A DNA stretch of 64,000 nt from Medicago truncatula (lineage: Eukaryota > Streptophyta > Magnoliopsida > Fabales > Fabaceae). The stretch spans positions 55,391,762 to 55,455,761 of the forward strand of contig NC_053042.1 in assembly GCF_003473485.1 (NCBI RefSeq). The letters are read 5' to 3'. Within the stretch, counting starts at the first letter, position 1. The number at the start of each line of letters is the position of its first letter. A program made the translations under genes and the position numbers. Positions 49,600-61,803 of the stretch are shown in pieces. The notes beneath the pieces were generated by a model. The model had not been told where the DNA came from. It made no database searches and saw nothing but the letters and a program-made list of their open reading frames with translations.

Positions 49600-52168
49600 A
49601 TGAGTTCCTTCTCTGGAGCAATTCAGAGACCTCTTATGGCTGCAGCTGCCGTTGCCGCCGCGTCTTTTTCAACTGATACAATTCCATTCATTGGATCATC
49701 TCGTGATTGTTCTACTTCGAATTTGGAACATTATCCAACTTCTAACTCATTGCAGGAATCACATTCATTCTTAGCTTCTCATATTTCTGATTCTAAGCTT
49801 GCTAACCTATCTTTTGTAACCAAAATTCGTGTTCCTGTACCTAATGTCAAATTCCTCGTGCCGGTTTTGGGGTCAAATTTGTACTATTCTTCCGTTGTTT
49901 CATCACCACTTGTTCGGAATTTGTATTATTCAGCTGAATTGACTAGGTTTTCAATGCCATCATCATCGTCCTCCACTTGCTCTAATGGTGTCTCTAATTC
50001 AACTTCTGAAGTTATGTATAAATGGCATTTGCCTGAACCAAATGTTTTTTGTGGTTCATCCATGAAGTCTTTGAAGACGGTGGTGGTTTTGCTTGGATGG
50101 TTAGGTGCAAAGCAGAATCATTTAAAGAAGTATGCAGAATGGTATACTTCAAAAGGATTTCATGTCATTACATTTACGTTTCCAATGGCGGATGTGTTGA
50201 GTTATCAGCCTGGAGGAAAAGCCGAACAAAATGTTCACATGCTTGTGGACCACTTGGGGGATTGGTTAGAAGAGGAGAATGAAAAAAATCTTGTCTTTCA
50301 TACTTTCAGCAACACTGGATGGTTAACGTAAGTGTAATTTGTTATGCAAAATAATGATTTTTATGTTTTTTGGTGTTTTTGTCTCTTGTTGATGTCATTT
50401 TTCTGTTACTTGAGTGTTTTAGATTGCATGTTTCAGGTATGGTGTTATGTTGGAGCATTTTCAAAGGCAAGACCCGTCTTTGATGGAAAAGATTAGGGGC
50501 TGCATTGTAGATTCTGCACCTGTTGCAAACCCTGACCCACAGGTAAAGGCTTTAGCAATTTTAAGACTTGGTGAACACAGCCATTTGTTTTTCATATTTT
50601 GTCCTATGCTGTTTATTTTATTTTCAGTTTTCATGACATTAATGCTAGCTTACTATTGGAAATTGTGTCTTCATTGCGGTTTACCCCCTAGCCGCCTAGT
50701 TGTGGCATTTTGGTTGCCTTCATTATAGCCTCGAACACCTGTGTTGGGTGTGAAAGGGTGGATTTAGTCCCCATTATTGCCTAGAGATATCGCATACATA
50801 TAAAGCATGGGCAGCCCCCACCCTACAAGCCAATTTTGTAAGGATGAGTCCGTTCCAATATAAAATTTGAGACTTACCTTTTCAATTTTGTGGCTGTTCT
50901 ATTTATTCTTGTTATCAAAACGATTAAATGAATCTCTTTGTCGACTTATAATAGTTCGATGAATCAAAACCTTTGGTTGAGATCTCTAACCATTTTTTTT
51001 ACTTTAAAGGGGTGAAGTTAAAAGGAAAAAGTTACACAAAATTTAGTTAATTTTGAAGCCCCTAAGTTTCTCTTTTTATATGTTTTGAGTTTTGAATAAA
51101 CTTTGATTGAACCAATATATTATCTTTGTTATTCTTTTCTCTTAACCTGGTTTTATATGAAAGATGTTAAATTTTTATGCTCGATTATGATGTTCATTAT
51201 TTTATTATATCTATTCAGGTTTGGGCCTCAGGTTTCTCTGCAGCATTTCTCAAGAAGAATAGTGTTGCTACAAAAGGACGTGTTTCCTCTAATGAGTCTG
51301 GCATTAAAGTATCAATTGGCAGCAATCAAGACTCAGGACTCAAACCTGCACCAACCGAAGCTGCTTTGTTGTTAATACTAAACAAGTTTTTTGAGGTCGT
51401 TCTGAATCTCCCTGCCGTGAATAGGTAACGAATCATTCTTCTACTTGATTTCTGTTTTAAGAATATATGATATTTCATCCCAAACCTTACTTGGTGTTGA
51501 TTCTTCCGGCATATACATTACTATAGTATGTGGAATGGTTGAGCAATATGATTGTACTAACTTTATCTCACAGCGCCACATCCAAAGTGTAATATATATG
51601 TTAGATTTTAGTGAAATCTGGTAATGTATGCATGTAATGTGATTTTCAGGAATAGCCGAATATTCCACGGCATTAGCTATTGAATTATGAAGTACTGATC
51701 TCTTTGGTGTTGTTGATTGCTTGAATCTTGATATGGCCAATTATTGATAATTTTAGTACATAAAACCCAACCAGGAATACATATGATGTGATATATGTTA
51801 GGATAGTTTGCTTTATTATAAAAAATAAATAAATCATTGTGTAGAAATTTCTCATATGAATAGATATGGTCCTAACCATAATAATCTTGTCCAACTGCAG
51901 GAGGCTCTCTGATGTTTTGAGCATGTTATCTACAAAGCAACCAGGTTGTCCACAATTATACATGTATAGTTCTGCAGACAGAGTTATTCCCGCTGATTCA
52001 GTGGAATCGTTCGTCAATGCACAGCGTAAGGCTGGACATGATGTGAGAGCTTGCAATTTTGTCTCCTCACCTCATGTTGACCACTTTCGAAATGACCCGA
52101 TATTGTATACTTCTCAGCTCAGTCAATTTTTAGAGGAGTGTGTTATTGACCAATGTAAATCTCACTAA
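49600..52168 (+). CDS. DUF829 / TMEM53-like alpha/beta-hydrolase protein
   Basis: Four exons, 49600-50327, 50437-50542, 51219-51424 and 51901-52168, join in phase to 435 residues. The first 155 residues are Ser/Ala-rich and variable. The DUF829 core begins with KTVVVLLGWLGAKQNHLKKY (about 160-179), the first beta strand and turn of the fold. HTFSNTGW (about 235-242) sits where the nucleophile elbow of the family is, SSADRVIPADSVE gives the acid region, and SPHVDHFR the C-terminal histidine. Plant members are annotated 'transmembrane protein 53', but I see no convincing membrane segment here. Substrate and location are unknown; the N-terminus could be an organelle leader. A dispersed repeat lies in intron 50543-51218. 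Confidence 0.9.
50738..50862. repeat. Diverged copy of the TCCCACATCGG-type repeat
   Basis: Shares GGATTTAGTCCCCATTATTG, CACCCTACAAGCCAATTTTG and TAAGGATGAGTCC with the copy at 39320-39492. It lies in an intron of the DUF829 gene. Confidence 0.5.
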
Positions 52169-53507
52169 TTCATCGCTTGGCTCACTCATACAGCATATAG
52201 TTTATTCTTTTTGATTTTTGAGGGAGGGATGCCATTCCATTAATTGATGGGTGGTTTGGAATTTTAAAAGTCAACCCCTTTAAGGGATCATATAATTGTT
52301 CACGGACAGCTTATTTCAACTCATTGATACTTATACAGTGCAAATGAAAGATCTTGCAGATTTTTCTTAGTTGTTTCTTTCATATTGGATGGTGCATTGT
52401 TTTGTTAGTGGTAAATACTAAATAATTTGACTGTTGATATCTTTTTGTATTATTATCAATAAGGATTATGTTCAAGCACTTGAAGGTATGTGACCAAGAT
52501 AATAGTGTAAAAGAAGAAATGACTTGTAAATTTTGGATTGGAGAATAGTTACATATTCAATAGGATTAAAAAATAGTCTTGCTGACTAGTGTGCACTTGG
52601 AGCATCTCTAGCTGTGCTTGTGGATTCTTAGTGGTATGAATGAATGGATTCTTATTCTGTTCTACTATTGTAGTATGCTAGGTTTAAGTATTGCTAAAGA
52701 AGTTGATTCTCAAAAGGGTTGTATTCTTAGAGGTATAAATATATGAAAATGACTTGATTTTTTTCAGCAAAAATAAATATAATTTTGTCAAAATAAAAGT
52801 TTGATTATTTACGTATACTATAGATGATATATAACTATTTAGTTCATTTAGAATATATAATACAATAATATATATTATTCGAGTTACTTCCTCTTGAAAA
52901 AACGTATTCAAGTAACTTATCAGATTCTTAACAAAATTTTTTTTTTTACCATTTCCCTCTCATTTTGTAAGTGCGCAATTGTTTTAGGAAATAATCTATG
53001 TTTGACTGAATGAAATAAAATTCTAAGGTGTGTCATTTTGTTCATGATATGTTTTTTTTTAGGGATGTTCATGATATGTTTCTCAGTCAACCAACTCATA
53101 TGTTGGTCCCATTAGTTGGTTTGTGACTAAACTACCTTTAGTTAGTGACATGGAACATTACAAATTGATTTGATCATCTCCTTTGTCAATCAATACATAT
53201 AATCAAAATTCAAATGTATTCTTTGGAGTTGAATCGAGTGACTTTGCCGGGAAAAGTCATAATAATGGCTTTAATGTAGTTTATAAAAGAAAAAGATGAA
53301 AAAAAATAATAGATAAAAAAAAGAGCAACATAAAAGAAAGTTAGACTCACAATTGTTGTGATTTTTTTATCTTTAGCAAATTCAATTTTTTTTTTTTTTA
53401 CCAACCCTTCAATATTTAGAGGAAAGAGACACTTCAGTAATGAGTTTGTTCTGATCAATTTGTTTTTCGGTGTAAATCATTAATCATCTGAGCTCAATTT
53501 TTTTTTT
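52169..53507. other. DUF829 gene 3' flank and intergenic DNA
   Basis: The start is probably 3' UTR. The rest is AT-rich with no gene recognised. Confidence 0.4.
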
Positions 53508-53772
53508 GAGCAATGCTATATATCAAGAAAGTTCAAGAAAATTTTAAGAATGATAAGGCAGAATAATCACCCTTAAATTTTATCAAGAAATAGTCCTGAA
53601 ATTAATGTTAACCAATAAAATCTCAGCCTGACCGAAAATCATGGGGTGGTGGGTGTTATGTATCTTTTTTTTATGAAAGATTAATAAATGAGACTGAAAT
53701 CTAAAGGTGATTATTGTGCCATGTCATTCTTGAATTTTTCTTATAAAATCATTCTTGATATCTAGCATTTTC
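53508..53772. mobile_element. MITE with 65-bp inverted repeats
   Basis: The left arm (GAGCAATGCTATATATCAAG ... GGCAGAATAATCACC) is matched by the reverse complement of the right arm (GGAAAATGCTAGATATCAAG ... GGCACAATAATCACC). The flanks are T-rich, so the target duplication cannot be read with confidence. Confidence 0.72.
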
Positions 53773-54089
53773 CTTTTTTTTTTCCCTAAAAAGAGAAAAT
53801 CTAAGCTCAATTTTTTGGTTAGCAAATCTTAATCTTTATGCTTTCTAATAGTTTACGTTACGTGTATATCTGGCATCATAAATTAAATATTATTCCCTCT
53901 ACCGGAACTACCCCTTAATCATACTCCTATGTATGGTGAAGAAAGGTCATTTAGTCGTAAATTCACACTGGTGTACTTTACACTTCGTCGTAGACAATCA
54001 TTCACCCGTAAATTCACAATTCTGAACCAAAACTGCGTCGTTGTGGCAGTAATTTCCAACGCAAAAATTAGCCCCAAATCGTTGGGGTT

Positions 54090-54096
54090 AGGGTTT
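54090..54096 (+). promoter_or_regulatory. Telo-box (AGGGTTT) near the LRR gene start
   Basis: GGGGTTAGGGTTTACTG lies 17-30 bp before the start codon. Telo-boxes are frequent in leaders and promoters of plant housekeeping genes. A role here is inference. Confidence 0.4.
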
Positions 54097-54112
54097 ACTG
54101 TGCATCCCTTCA

Positions 54113-56889
54113 ATGTCTTCCAATTCAACGTCGGAAGATGTAATTTCCGCGTTATGCATAAACGAAGCATTAACTGACGATGAGCTTCGTTCGATTCTGG
54201 CCAAAGTTGATAGCGAAAAAGACAAGGAAACGTTCGGTTTGGTATGCAAGCGATGGCTTCGGTTACAGAGTACCGAAAGGAAGAAGCTTTCCGCACGTGC
54301 TGGACCTCACATGCTTCGTAAAATGGCTGATAGGTTCACACGCTTGGTTGAATTGGACCTTGCTCAGTCTATTTCTCGTTCGTTCTATCCTGGTGTTACT
54401 GATTCTGATCTTGCTGTTATTGCTAATGGCTTTAGATGCTTGAGGATCCTCAATTTGCATAACTGTAAAGGTATATATATCATTTGTTTGAACTTTTCAA
54501 TTTCAATTTTCTAAACTCTGATTGTACACTTCACTAGTTTAAGATCTTGCTGTACATTTCATATTTGTTGATTTAGATTGCAAAATTTAAATCTTTTTGA
54601 TTAATTGTTTCGGACGGGCTTTTAATTTTACCTAAGAAGAGAGACTTATTAGCCAGGGATTTTCCCACTAATGACTACTACTGTTTTGGGACTAGCTCTC
54701 CTTTAAGTTTATGCTCTTGTTGTTTTCATTGAGAGTCTAACTTACTGGAAAGGTATATCCATGGAGGATTCTGATTGGTGGCCGTGGATGGTTCCGACCA
54801 ATGATAAAATTGAGTGAAATGTCACCTAGTGAACTGTTCTGGAGTGGAAGTTGGCGAGGACTCCTACTCTCAAGTAGTGGTGTATTATTATGGACAAGGT
54901 TGCGCAATCTAACACCCAAGATCGTACGATCTTGCGATTCAACAAGCCACCACCGATCTGGAGCGGGTTGAAGATCGGAAACTCCGGCGGATCGCCAAAT
55001 CGGCGCTTTACTACGAATCTGGGATGGTTTTCGGCCCGACCCGACCCTGTTTGACCCGGCCTCCTAAAAGCGTTTTTTCCTTTTTGGATTCATAATAAAA
55101 ACTCATTTATTAGTTATAAAAACAAATAAAAGCTGATTTATGATTTCTTTGACCCATATGGATGTTGAAATCTCATGAAATGAATGTGCCTGCTAATTGC
55201 TTGCTATTCTTATTTTTTTTTTCCTTTTTTAATGCATTTTTTTACAGGAATTTGTTTTTTTTAACTCTAATTTGCCAAGTGTACTCTCTATTTTAATTAT
55301 TGATTGTTTTTAGCCTTAATAAATCTTATATTTAATATATTAATTCATATATATTTTAGTTATTTTTCTGACAAATTATTTTAATAGTACTATTTTTTTT
55401 TTTTTGAGGGATTAATAGTTAATACTATTAGTTATTTTATTTTTTTTGACAAGAATACTATTGGTTATTTATTTAACATAATATTGTTTAATAATATAAT
55501 ACTATATACTCAGTAATATTAATTATTTTTATTAATTATAATATAATTTTGTTTTTGGTGGGATCTTACGATCTTTGTTACGATCCTACGATTTACGATT
55601 TTTCAATACCCAAACGATCTTAGGTGAGATCCCGATTTTGACAACCTTGATTATGGATCCACATTTGATAGTCTCATCTAAGAAGTGAGGCTTATAAGCC
55701 AGAGGGTTCTCCTACCTAATGAATTAGTATTTTGGGATTAGACTATCCTTTTGGACTTATGCTCGTGCACCACATAACTCTCGGTTTGCATTTGTAGATG
55801 CGGAGAGAGGACTAAAACAAAGAATTTTATCAAACTTATGTGGATACTGTGTTGTTTTATTTTCATGTTATCTAATGCGTGACAACTCTAATAAAAATCT
55901 ATTATGTGTGATAACTGATGATTGAAGGCTGGTCGCCTTTTAATGTTTTCTCTTATTAAAAGGGGCATTTTGTTGCGTGTTAATAATAATTTACAGGAAT
56001 TACGGATGTTGGAATGAAAGCTATTGGTGACGGCCTTTCCTTATTACATTCCTTGGATGTGTCCTACTGCCGAAAGCTGACTGATAAGGGATTGTCCGCT
56101 GTTGCCAAAGGCTGTTGCGACCTGCGGATATTGCATCTTACTGGGTGCAGATTTGTTACGGATAGTATACTAGAAGCTCTGTCCAAAAACTGTCGTAATT
56201 TAGAAGAGTTGGTATTGCAAGGATGCACAAGTATCACTGACAATGGGCTGATGAGCCTTGCAAGTGGTTGCCAACGGATCAAGTTTTTGGACATCAATAA
56301 ATGCAGTACTGTCAGTGATGTTGGGGTTTCTAGTATTTGTAACGCTTGTTCTTCTTCTCTCAAGACATTGAAATTGTTAGATTGCTACAGAATTGGCGAT
56401 AAATCCATATTATCGTTGGCTAAATTCTGCGATAATCTGGAGACTTTGATCATTGGTGGTTGCCGTGATGTCTCCAACGATGCAATAAAGTTGCTGGCTA
56501 CTGCTTGTAGAAACAAGCTTAAAAACTTGAGGATGGATTGGTGTCTGAACGTTTCTGACTCTTCATTGAGCTGTATTTTAAGTCAATGCAGAAACCTTGA
56601 GGCACTGGACATCGGTTGCTGTGAAGAGGTGACAGATACTGCTTTTCATCATATAAGCAATGAGGAGCCTGGTTTGAGTTTGAAGATTTTAAAAGTTAGT
56701 AATTGTCCAAAGATCACAGTGGTTGGTATAGGCATTCTTTTGGGTAAATGCAGTTACCTGGAATACTTGGATGTGAGATCATGCCCACATATTACGAAGG
56801 CTGGCCTTGATGAGGCTGGTTTACATTTACCTGACTTTTGCAAGGTTAATTTTAATGGTAGCATCAATGAGCCCGCTGTTCTTCTTTGA
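54113..56889 (+). CDS. F-box-like / leucine-rich-repeat protein (AT5G23340 type)
   Basis: Two exons, 54113-54470 and 55997-56889, join in phase to 416 residues, near the 405 of the Arabidopsis relative I recall. An F-box-like segment (about 17-55: ALTDDELRSILAKVD ... FGLVCKRWLRLQ) is followed from about residue 75 to the end by some twelve cysteine-containing LRRs of the AMN1/FBL type, with the repeat theme L-x-x-L-x-L-x-x-C-x-x-I/V-T-D-x-G. Such proteins usually choose substrates for SCF ubiquitin ligases; the substrate is unknown. The 1.5-kb intron between the F-box and the LRRs is expanded by a hAT-like insertion. The C-terminus ends with GSINEPAVLL, conserved in the family. Confidence 0.93.
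54895..55649. mobile_element. hAT-like non-autonomous element in LRR gene intron
   Basis: Ends CAAGGTTG and CAACCTTG, fitting the hAT terminal consensus. Exact 8-bp duplications ATTATGGA flank it (54887-54894 and 55650-55657). The subterminal regions carry CGATCTT/AAGATCG words repeated in both orientations. No transposase. Confidence 0.87.
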
Positions 56890-57299
56890 TACTGTAATTA
56901 TTTTGTAAGATTGATTCGATTGAAAGATCTGCATAAGTGAACTTTCTTGATAAGGTGTGTGTCTTTAGAAATTTGAGGAGAATTTCAGTCCTGGTGATGT
57001 TAGTATTCATGTGCAGCATGTATCATGGTCTATCACTGTACTGATTGGTGTTGAATGTATTGTATCATAGTTTGTTAATCTGATATGTTGTAAATTTTAC
57101 AAGCACATTTGTGTTCGGATTTTGTACAATTGTCACTTCACAAATTTGTATTGGATACTTGATTTGCCCTCTAAGTGAGCATGGTTATATCTTTTTTATT
57201 TAGAAGGAAAGCATGGTAATATCTTCCCTTGTATCACAGTCAGCAATTACCTACAAAAATTTGATTTCCATTTCATTTTAAGGAATTAGAAAGAAAAAA
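56890..57299. other. LRR gene 3' UTR and flank
   Basis: 3' untranslated sequence is expected. Nothing else recognised. Confidence 0.4.
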
Positions 57300-57430
57300 A
57301 AGTGTTATTTGAACAACCATTTGCATGACACGGAAATCAAATCAATAGAAATTAAAAAGAAAAAGTAAAAACATAATGTGAATATGAAAGTGAAAGTTAT
57401 CACAAAATGCTAGTGCAAGTATATTTTCTA
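57300..57430. mobile_element. MITE 'GATATTTGAACAACC' family, diverged copy
   Basis: Starts AGTGTTATTTGAACAACCAT and ends TAGTGCAAGTATATTTTCTA, with a degenerate AATAGAAATTAAAAAGAAAA and GTGAATATGAAAGTGAAAG centre. Confidence 0.55.
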
Positions 57431-58300
57431 AAAAAAATAAAATCGGGTCTCTCTTCAATGAGAGTAAATGTCAATTTTGTAGTTTACAAAAGAAACTTTG
57501 TGATTCTTATATTTTGTATATTCAATTTTAAATTTTCAATATGAAACATACTTTTGGGCATTATATTATGTAGAGAAATCAAATAGTTTAATTCAAATCC
57601 AATTTGTTTGGATAAGATGGTTTGGATCGCTTTCAATTTAATTTGATGTACCTAGTTCAATCTATCTAACAACGAAAATACATCTAAAATCATTGACGGG
57701 AAATTTTGTCTAATTTAATTCTATTAAATTTATAGGATTATTCTTGTTAACTGCATGTAGATGTAGAAGATATCCATCCCACTTAACAATTGTTTGAAGT
57801 AAAGTTAGGAGCCAATTTCAAATAATTTTACAAAAATCATCAAAGAGCTTATATTATCACAAAAATAAGAAAGATAAGATAGATGTTCTGTAATTACAAC
57901 ATGTAGCTTGCAAGAAAGCAAACACACATAATAATATGGTAGAAAAAATCAATCAAAGAGAAGTAAGGATTAGAAGAAATTGATTTTTCAAACGAGCAAA
58001 CAGTAATTGTCACAAATCTTTACTAAATAAAAAAGTAATTGTCACAAATCTCTCACACAGAAAAAAGACATTATTGTTCTAATTGTGTGTATTGATTGAT
58101 TGATTTATCCATGAAAATGAACTATTAAATAAAACCCAATAAAATAATACTAATTAAATAAAAAATTGAGAAAGATTCCTTGTATGAAATACTAATTCGA
58201 TAATATTATTATATGAAGGACCACTATCGAAACTAATATTGTTCTATCTTTTACATAACAAAAAATCAATTGAAGCCACAACCACTCTCTCCGCCGCACC
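57431..58300. other. Upstream region of CIP8-like gene
   Basis: AT-rich intergenic DNA and presumed promoter. GTAATTGTCACAAATCT occurs twice (about 58004 and 58036). No gene seen. Confidence 0.4.
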
Positions 58301-59305
58301 ATGTCGGAAACACCGTCGCAGCCACCACTCACCACCACCACCGAAACCCTACCTCCATACTGGTGCTACCACTGCGACAAACGCGTCTCCGTTGAAACCG
58401 TCGCGAATCTCCCCGACCTCATCTGCGGCGATTGCAAAAACGGCTTCGTTGAATCAATCCCCACACCTTCTCGCTCTCGTTCACCTTCTTCCTCCTCCGA
58501 TGATCCCAATTTCGGTTCACAGTTTCTTCAGGTTCTTCGCCTAATCGCTCAATCGTCGCGTGACGACGACGCGTCTCCACCACCTCCACCTAGTCGTTCA
58601 CCGGAGAATGATTTTCTCAGAATTGAACTCGGTGGTTGGGACCATGACGATGAAGACAACGAAGACGATGAGTTTCATAACGACGGTGGAGATCACGAAG
58701 GTGTCGCCGAGGAGCTTGAGGATCGATTGGGAATTGAGGATCCACACGGAGAGGATGAAGATATGAGACGAAGGAGACGCGATCTGTTACGTCATCGAAT
58801 TAGGGATTTGGCGACCCGAACCCGAAGCATGCAGAATCGGATCTTGGATTGGGCTGAAATTTTGATGGGACTTGAAGATAATTCGATTGAGTTTCGTCTT
58901 CAGGCACCAGAATTGGACCGGTACGTTGGTAATCCGGAGGATTATGTTGATGCGGCGGAGTATGAGGCGTTGCTGCAGACGTTGGCGGAGAATGATGGAA
59001 ATGGGAGGAGAGGAGCTCCACCGGCGTCGAAGTCGGCGGTGGAAGCATTGCCGACAGTGAAGATTGCGGTGGGGAGTGAGGTGGTTGCTTGTGCTGTATG
59101 TAAGGAAATGCTTGGTGTTGGAGAAATGGCAAAGAGATTGCCGTGTGGGCATGAGTATCATGGAGATTGCATTGTTCCATGGTTGAGTACTAGAAATTCT
59201 TGTCCTATTTGCAGGTTTGAGCTTCCAACTGATGATAAGGAATATGAAGATGAGAGAGCTTCCGGTTCGGGTCGTGGCGGTGGTGGTGGAGCTTCCACCG
59301 TTTGA
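58301..59305 (+). CDS. CIP8: RING-H2 E3 ubiquitin ligase, CIP8-like
   Basis: An intronless frame of 334 residues, the same length as Arabidopsis CIP8 (COP1-interacting protein 8) as I recall it. An N-terminal zinc ribbon (YWCYHC ... ICGDC, about residues 24-48) is followed by a Ser/Pro region and a long acidic stretch (about 112-155). The conserved block RILDWAEILMGLEDNSIEF leads to a RING-H2 finger near 264-304 with spacing C-x2-C-x14-C-x-H-x2-H-x2-C-x10-C-x2-C, all eight zinc ligands present. The tail is Gly/Ser-rich. RING-H2 proteins of this type pass ubiquitin from E2 to targets; CIP8 acts with COP1 in light signalling on HY5. Orthology is inferred from overall order and length. The GC content is clearly higher than in the surrounding DNA. 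Confidence 0.94.
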   Translation: MSETPSQPPLTTTTETLPPYWCYHCDKRVSVETVANLPDLICGDCKNGFVESIPTPSRSRSPSSSSDDPNFGSQFLQVLRLIAQSSRDDDASPPPPPSRSPENDFLRIELGGWDHDDEDNEDDEFHNDGGDHEGVAEELEDRLGIEDPHGEDEDMRRRRRDLLRHRIRDLATRTRSMQNRILDWAEILMGLEDNSIEFRLQAPELDRYVGNPEDYVDAAEYEALLQTLAENDGNGRRGAPPASKSAVEALPTVKIAVGSEVVACAVCKEMLGVGEMAKRLPCGHEYHGDCIVPWLSTRNSCPICRFELPTDDKEYEDERASGSGRGGGGGASTV

Positions 59306-61803
59306 GTATGTTCTCTTCTTCTTCTTCTGCCGCTGCTATCTGTGTAACCATTGTAATATATTTCATGCTTTCTATCTATTTTTTTTTTCTGAACTTTTTT
59401 GTTGTTGTTAGTGTAATTTAATCAAAGCTTGCTCAATCAATGTTGTTTATTTGAGGCTTTTGACTAGTTCGCTTCTTGGCTCTTAGATGCTGAGATACTT
59501 GTATATAGCATTTGGATTAATGTGATCACATTATTTATATGGAATTTGCTGTTTTTCACCATGTTAGTATTTTCTTTGTTGTGCACATTTTGTGTTTTAA
59601 TTAGTGGACATGTTTTGTTTGTGGCATAACCCCATAGGTTTAGTGTCATTGATCTTCCGGGTCCATTTTTTTCATTTAGAAAAATGATCTTGTTAGTTGT
59701 TGATTTCATAGGAGATAGAATATTGTTTGGCATCTTGAGGAGGGATAGAGGGAAGCCAGAGCATCAGATAGCCTCCTGAATTTTATTTCATTTTTAATTT
59801 ACAACTGTTCATAACAACAGTGGAAGCACTCTGATTAGATAGGCAATCATTTTGTAACAGTGGAAGCACTCTGATTAGATAGCAATCATTTTGTAATTCA
59901 TTATGTGAGTGGCATAAAGAGTTCAAGAAATCGCTCTATCCCTAAAGGGAGGTTAATATGCTCAAAATTGTGCTCTATAAAGATTTACACTTGAGTCTGA
60001 AGGTAAAATTCAATTGACATTGTCCCCAATTAAGTCTGGTGTCATTACTTCTTCAAAAAGTCTGATGTCATTGGACCTAGATTGTGTTTTGTAAGCATCT
60101 GATTTCATAATGATCCTGCAGAGTAGTGATCTCTGGAAGGAGAGGCCTCACCCAATTTTACTTTGGAGGAAGATAGTAACTGTGAATGAAGATACATAGT
60201 AGCCACAGTGGTGGCTAGTAATGGTGGTGTACCAGGCACTCAAAGTTCAAGTCAGTGTGTGCATGAAAGAGGTGAGTGAGAGGTTTGATCGATTACATGT
60301 CTTGTGAGTGGGAGGTTTGAACTTTGAATGAATACACGCCTATAGAAGAGAAGTATCATTCTTTATATAGGGCCTTGAGTCATTGTAGTAGCAGAGTAAC
60401 CATTCCTCTTAGGGCTTTGGTTGACAGATAACAACTTCTAACTGCATAGTAAGTAACCGCCCTTCTGTTAGCTGTTACTGCCGTAGTTCAGTAGGAGCTC
60501 CATTTGGCTTCACAGTTCAAATGAGCTTGAGGCCGAGCTTGAGGCTAGCTCCCGATGTGACCTTTGGCCTAAGAACATCTAAGACAGGTGCAAAAATTAT
60601 GTGGTACTCAGTGCTTGAGTGTCGTTGAAAGTGAAAGAACAACAAAACACTGCTTTAGAATATCATTGTGGGCTGGTGTCAATTAAGGAGTTAAGTTGAG
60701 AGAGTATGGCTTGAATTTGACATGGCAACATTTTAATGTTCATTTTTCTAATTAGAGGTCTTGCGGACGAGCAGAGCACTGAATTAACATTCTAGATAAT
60801 GTTCCACAGATGTATGTGCCATAATGTATTATAAGCCGAGGCAAATCATACATGTCATATTATATTTTACCCATAGTCATAATGTTCGTCGGTGTTCCCA
60901 TGGAGTGAGTTTGGGAAGCCATGGATCGTTCCTTTTCCAATGTTAAAGACATTTTTCTGTATCAATCTATGGCGGATAGTGTGGAAAAGGTAGGGGTTGA
61001 TCTTCCATAGAAATAAAGTTCTTCCCTTGGGCTGGTTAACTGTATTCAGGTTATAATTATCAGCTTGATTGAGGTTGGAGCAACAATGACAGACGTTGAA
61101 TATATAAACCCAAACTTTATATTAAAAGTACTAATATTGATGACTCCACTTATTGACTTTTGCCAAAATCAGTTCGTGTTTTATTGAATTGTAAAGGGAA
61201 TTTCCCCTTTGGACTGCATTGTCAAAGCTGTTTGAACTTAAAGGCTGTGAATAATAGCTCTATTAATTTCAACCTCATTTCCATATTTATGGCAAAAAAG
61301 TGAAAATAATGAAAGTTGCATTTATTTTGATTGACTAATAGTAATAACTTAAATCTCACGGTATCAATTAGCTTCAATTGTCGGGAGTAAATATGGGATG
61401 AATGGAAATGAGATGATTTAGGAAGCGCCTGGTCTGAGATTTTATTTTTCTTCATATATTTGTTATTTCTTTTTTGTAAATGTAGCAGGGAAATTTATAT
61501 CATGTTGTGTATACAATTTTTTGTACAAATTAAATGGCGTGTATACTTTCCTCAAACTTTAAGTCTTAATCAGGGGTATAAGCTCAGCCTAAAAGGAACA
61601 AATTCTTACAAGTTTAATAAAAGGAACGTTGAAAGGTAGCAAACTCTGAGAAGAAGTTGAACAACTTTAATCGAAATTCAAATGACAAATCATGCTTTGC
61701 AAGGAGTCAAAGACATTGTCAATCACACTATTTCATCCTCTCAAAACAATGTGTCAATATATTTTTTCTTCCGTTGTAGTAAAACGTTTGATTCCATTTC
61801 TAG
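59306..61803. other. CIP8-like 3' flank and 2.4 kb of intergenic DNA
   Basis: The first 250-300 bp are likely 3' UTR. The region 60120-60620 is less AT-rich and may be an old, unrecognised repeat. No coding gene could be supported. Confidence 0.4.
59816..59894. repeat. 40-bp tandem duplication
   Basis: AACAGTGGAAGCACTCTGAT plus the next 20 bases occur twice head to tail (59816-59855 and 59856-59894), differing by one missing G. It looks like a recent slippage or repair duplication. Confidence 0.9.

Noticed and set aside
58560..59180. Overlapping frames on both strands in the CIP8-like gene
   Set aside because: The GC-rich acidic and Pro-rich coding sequence leaves other frames open by chance.
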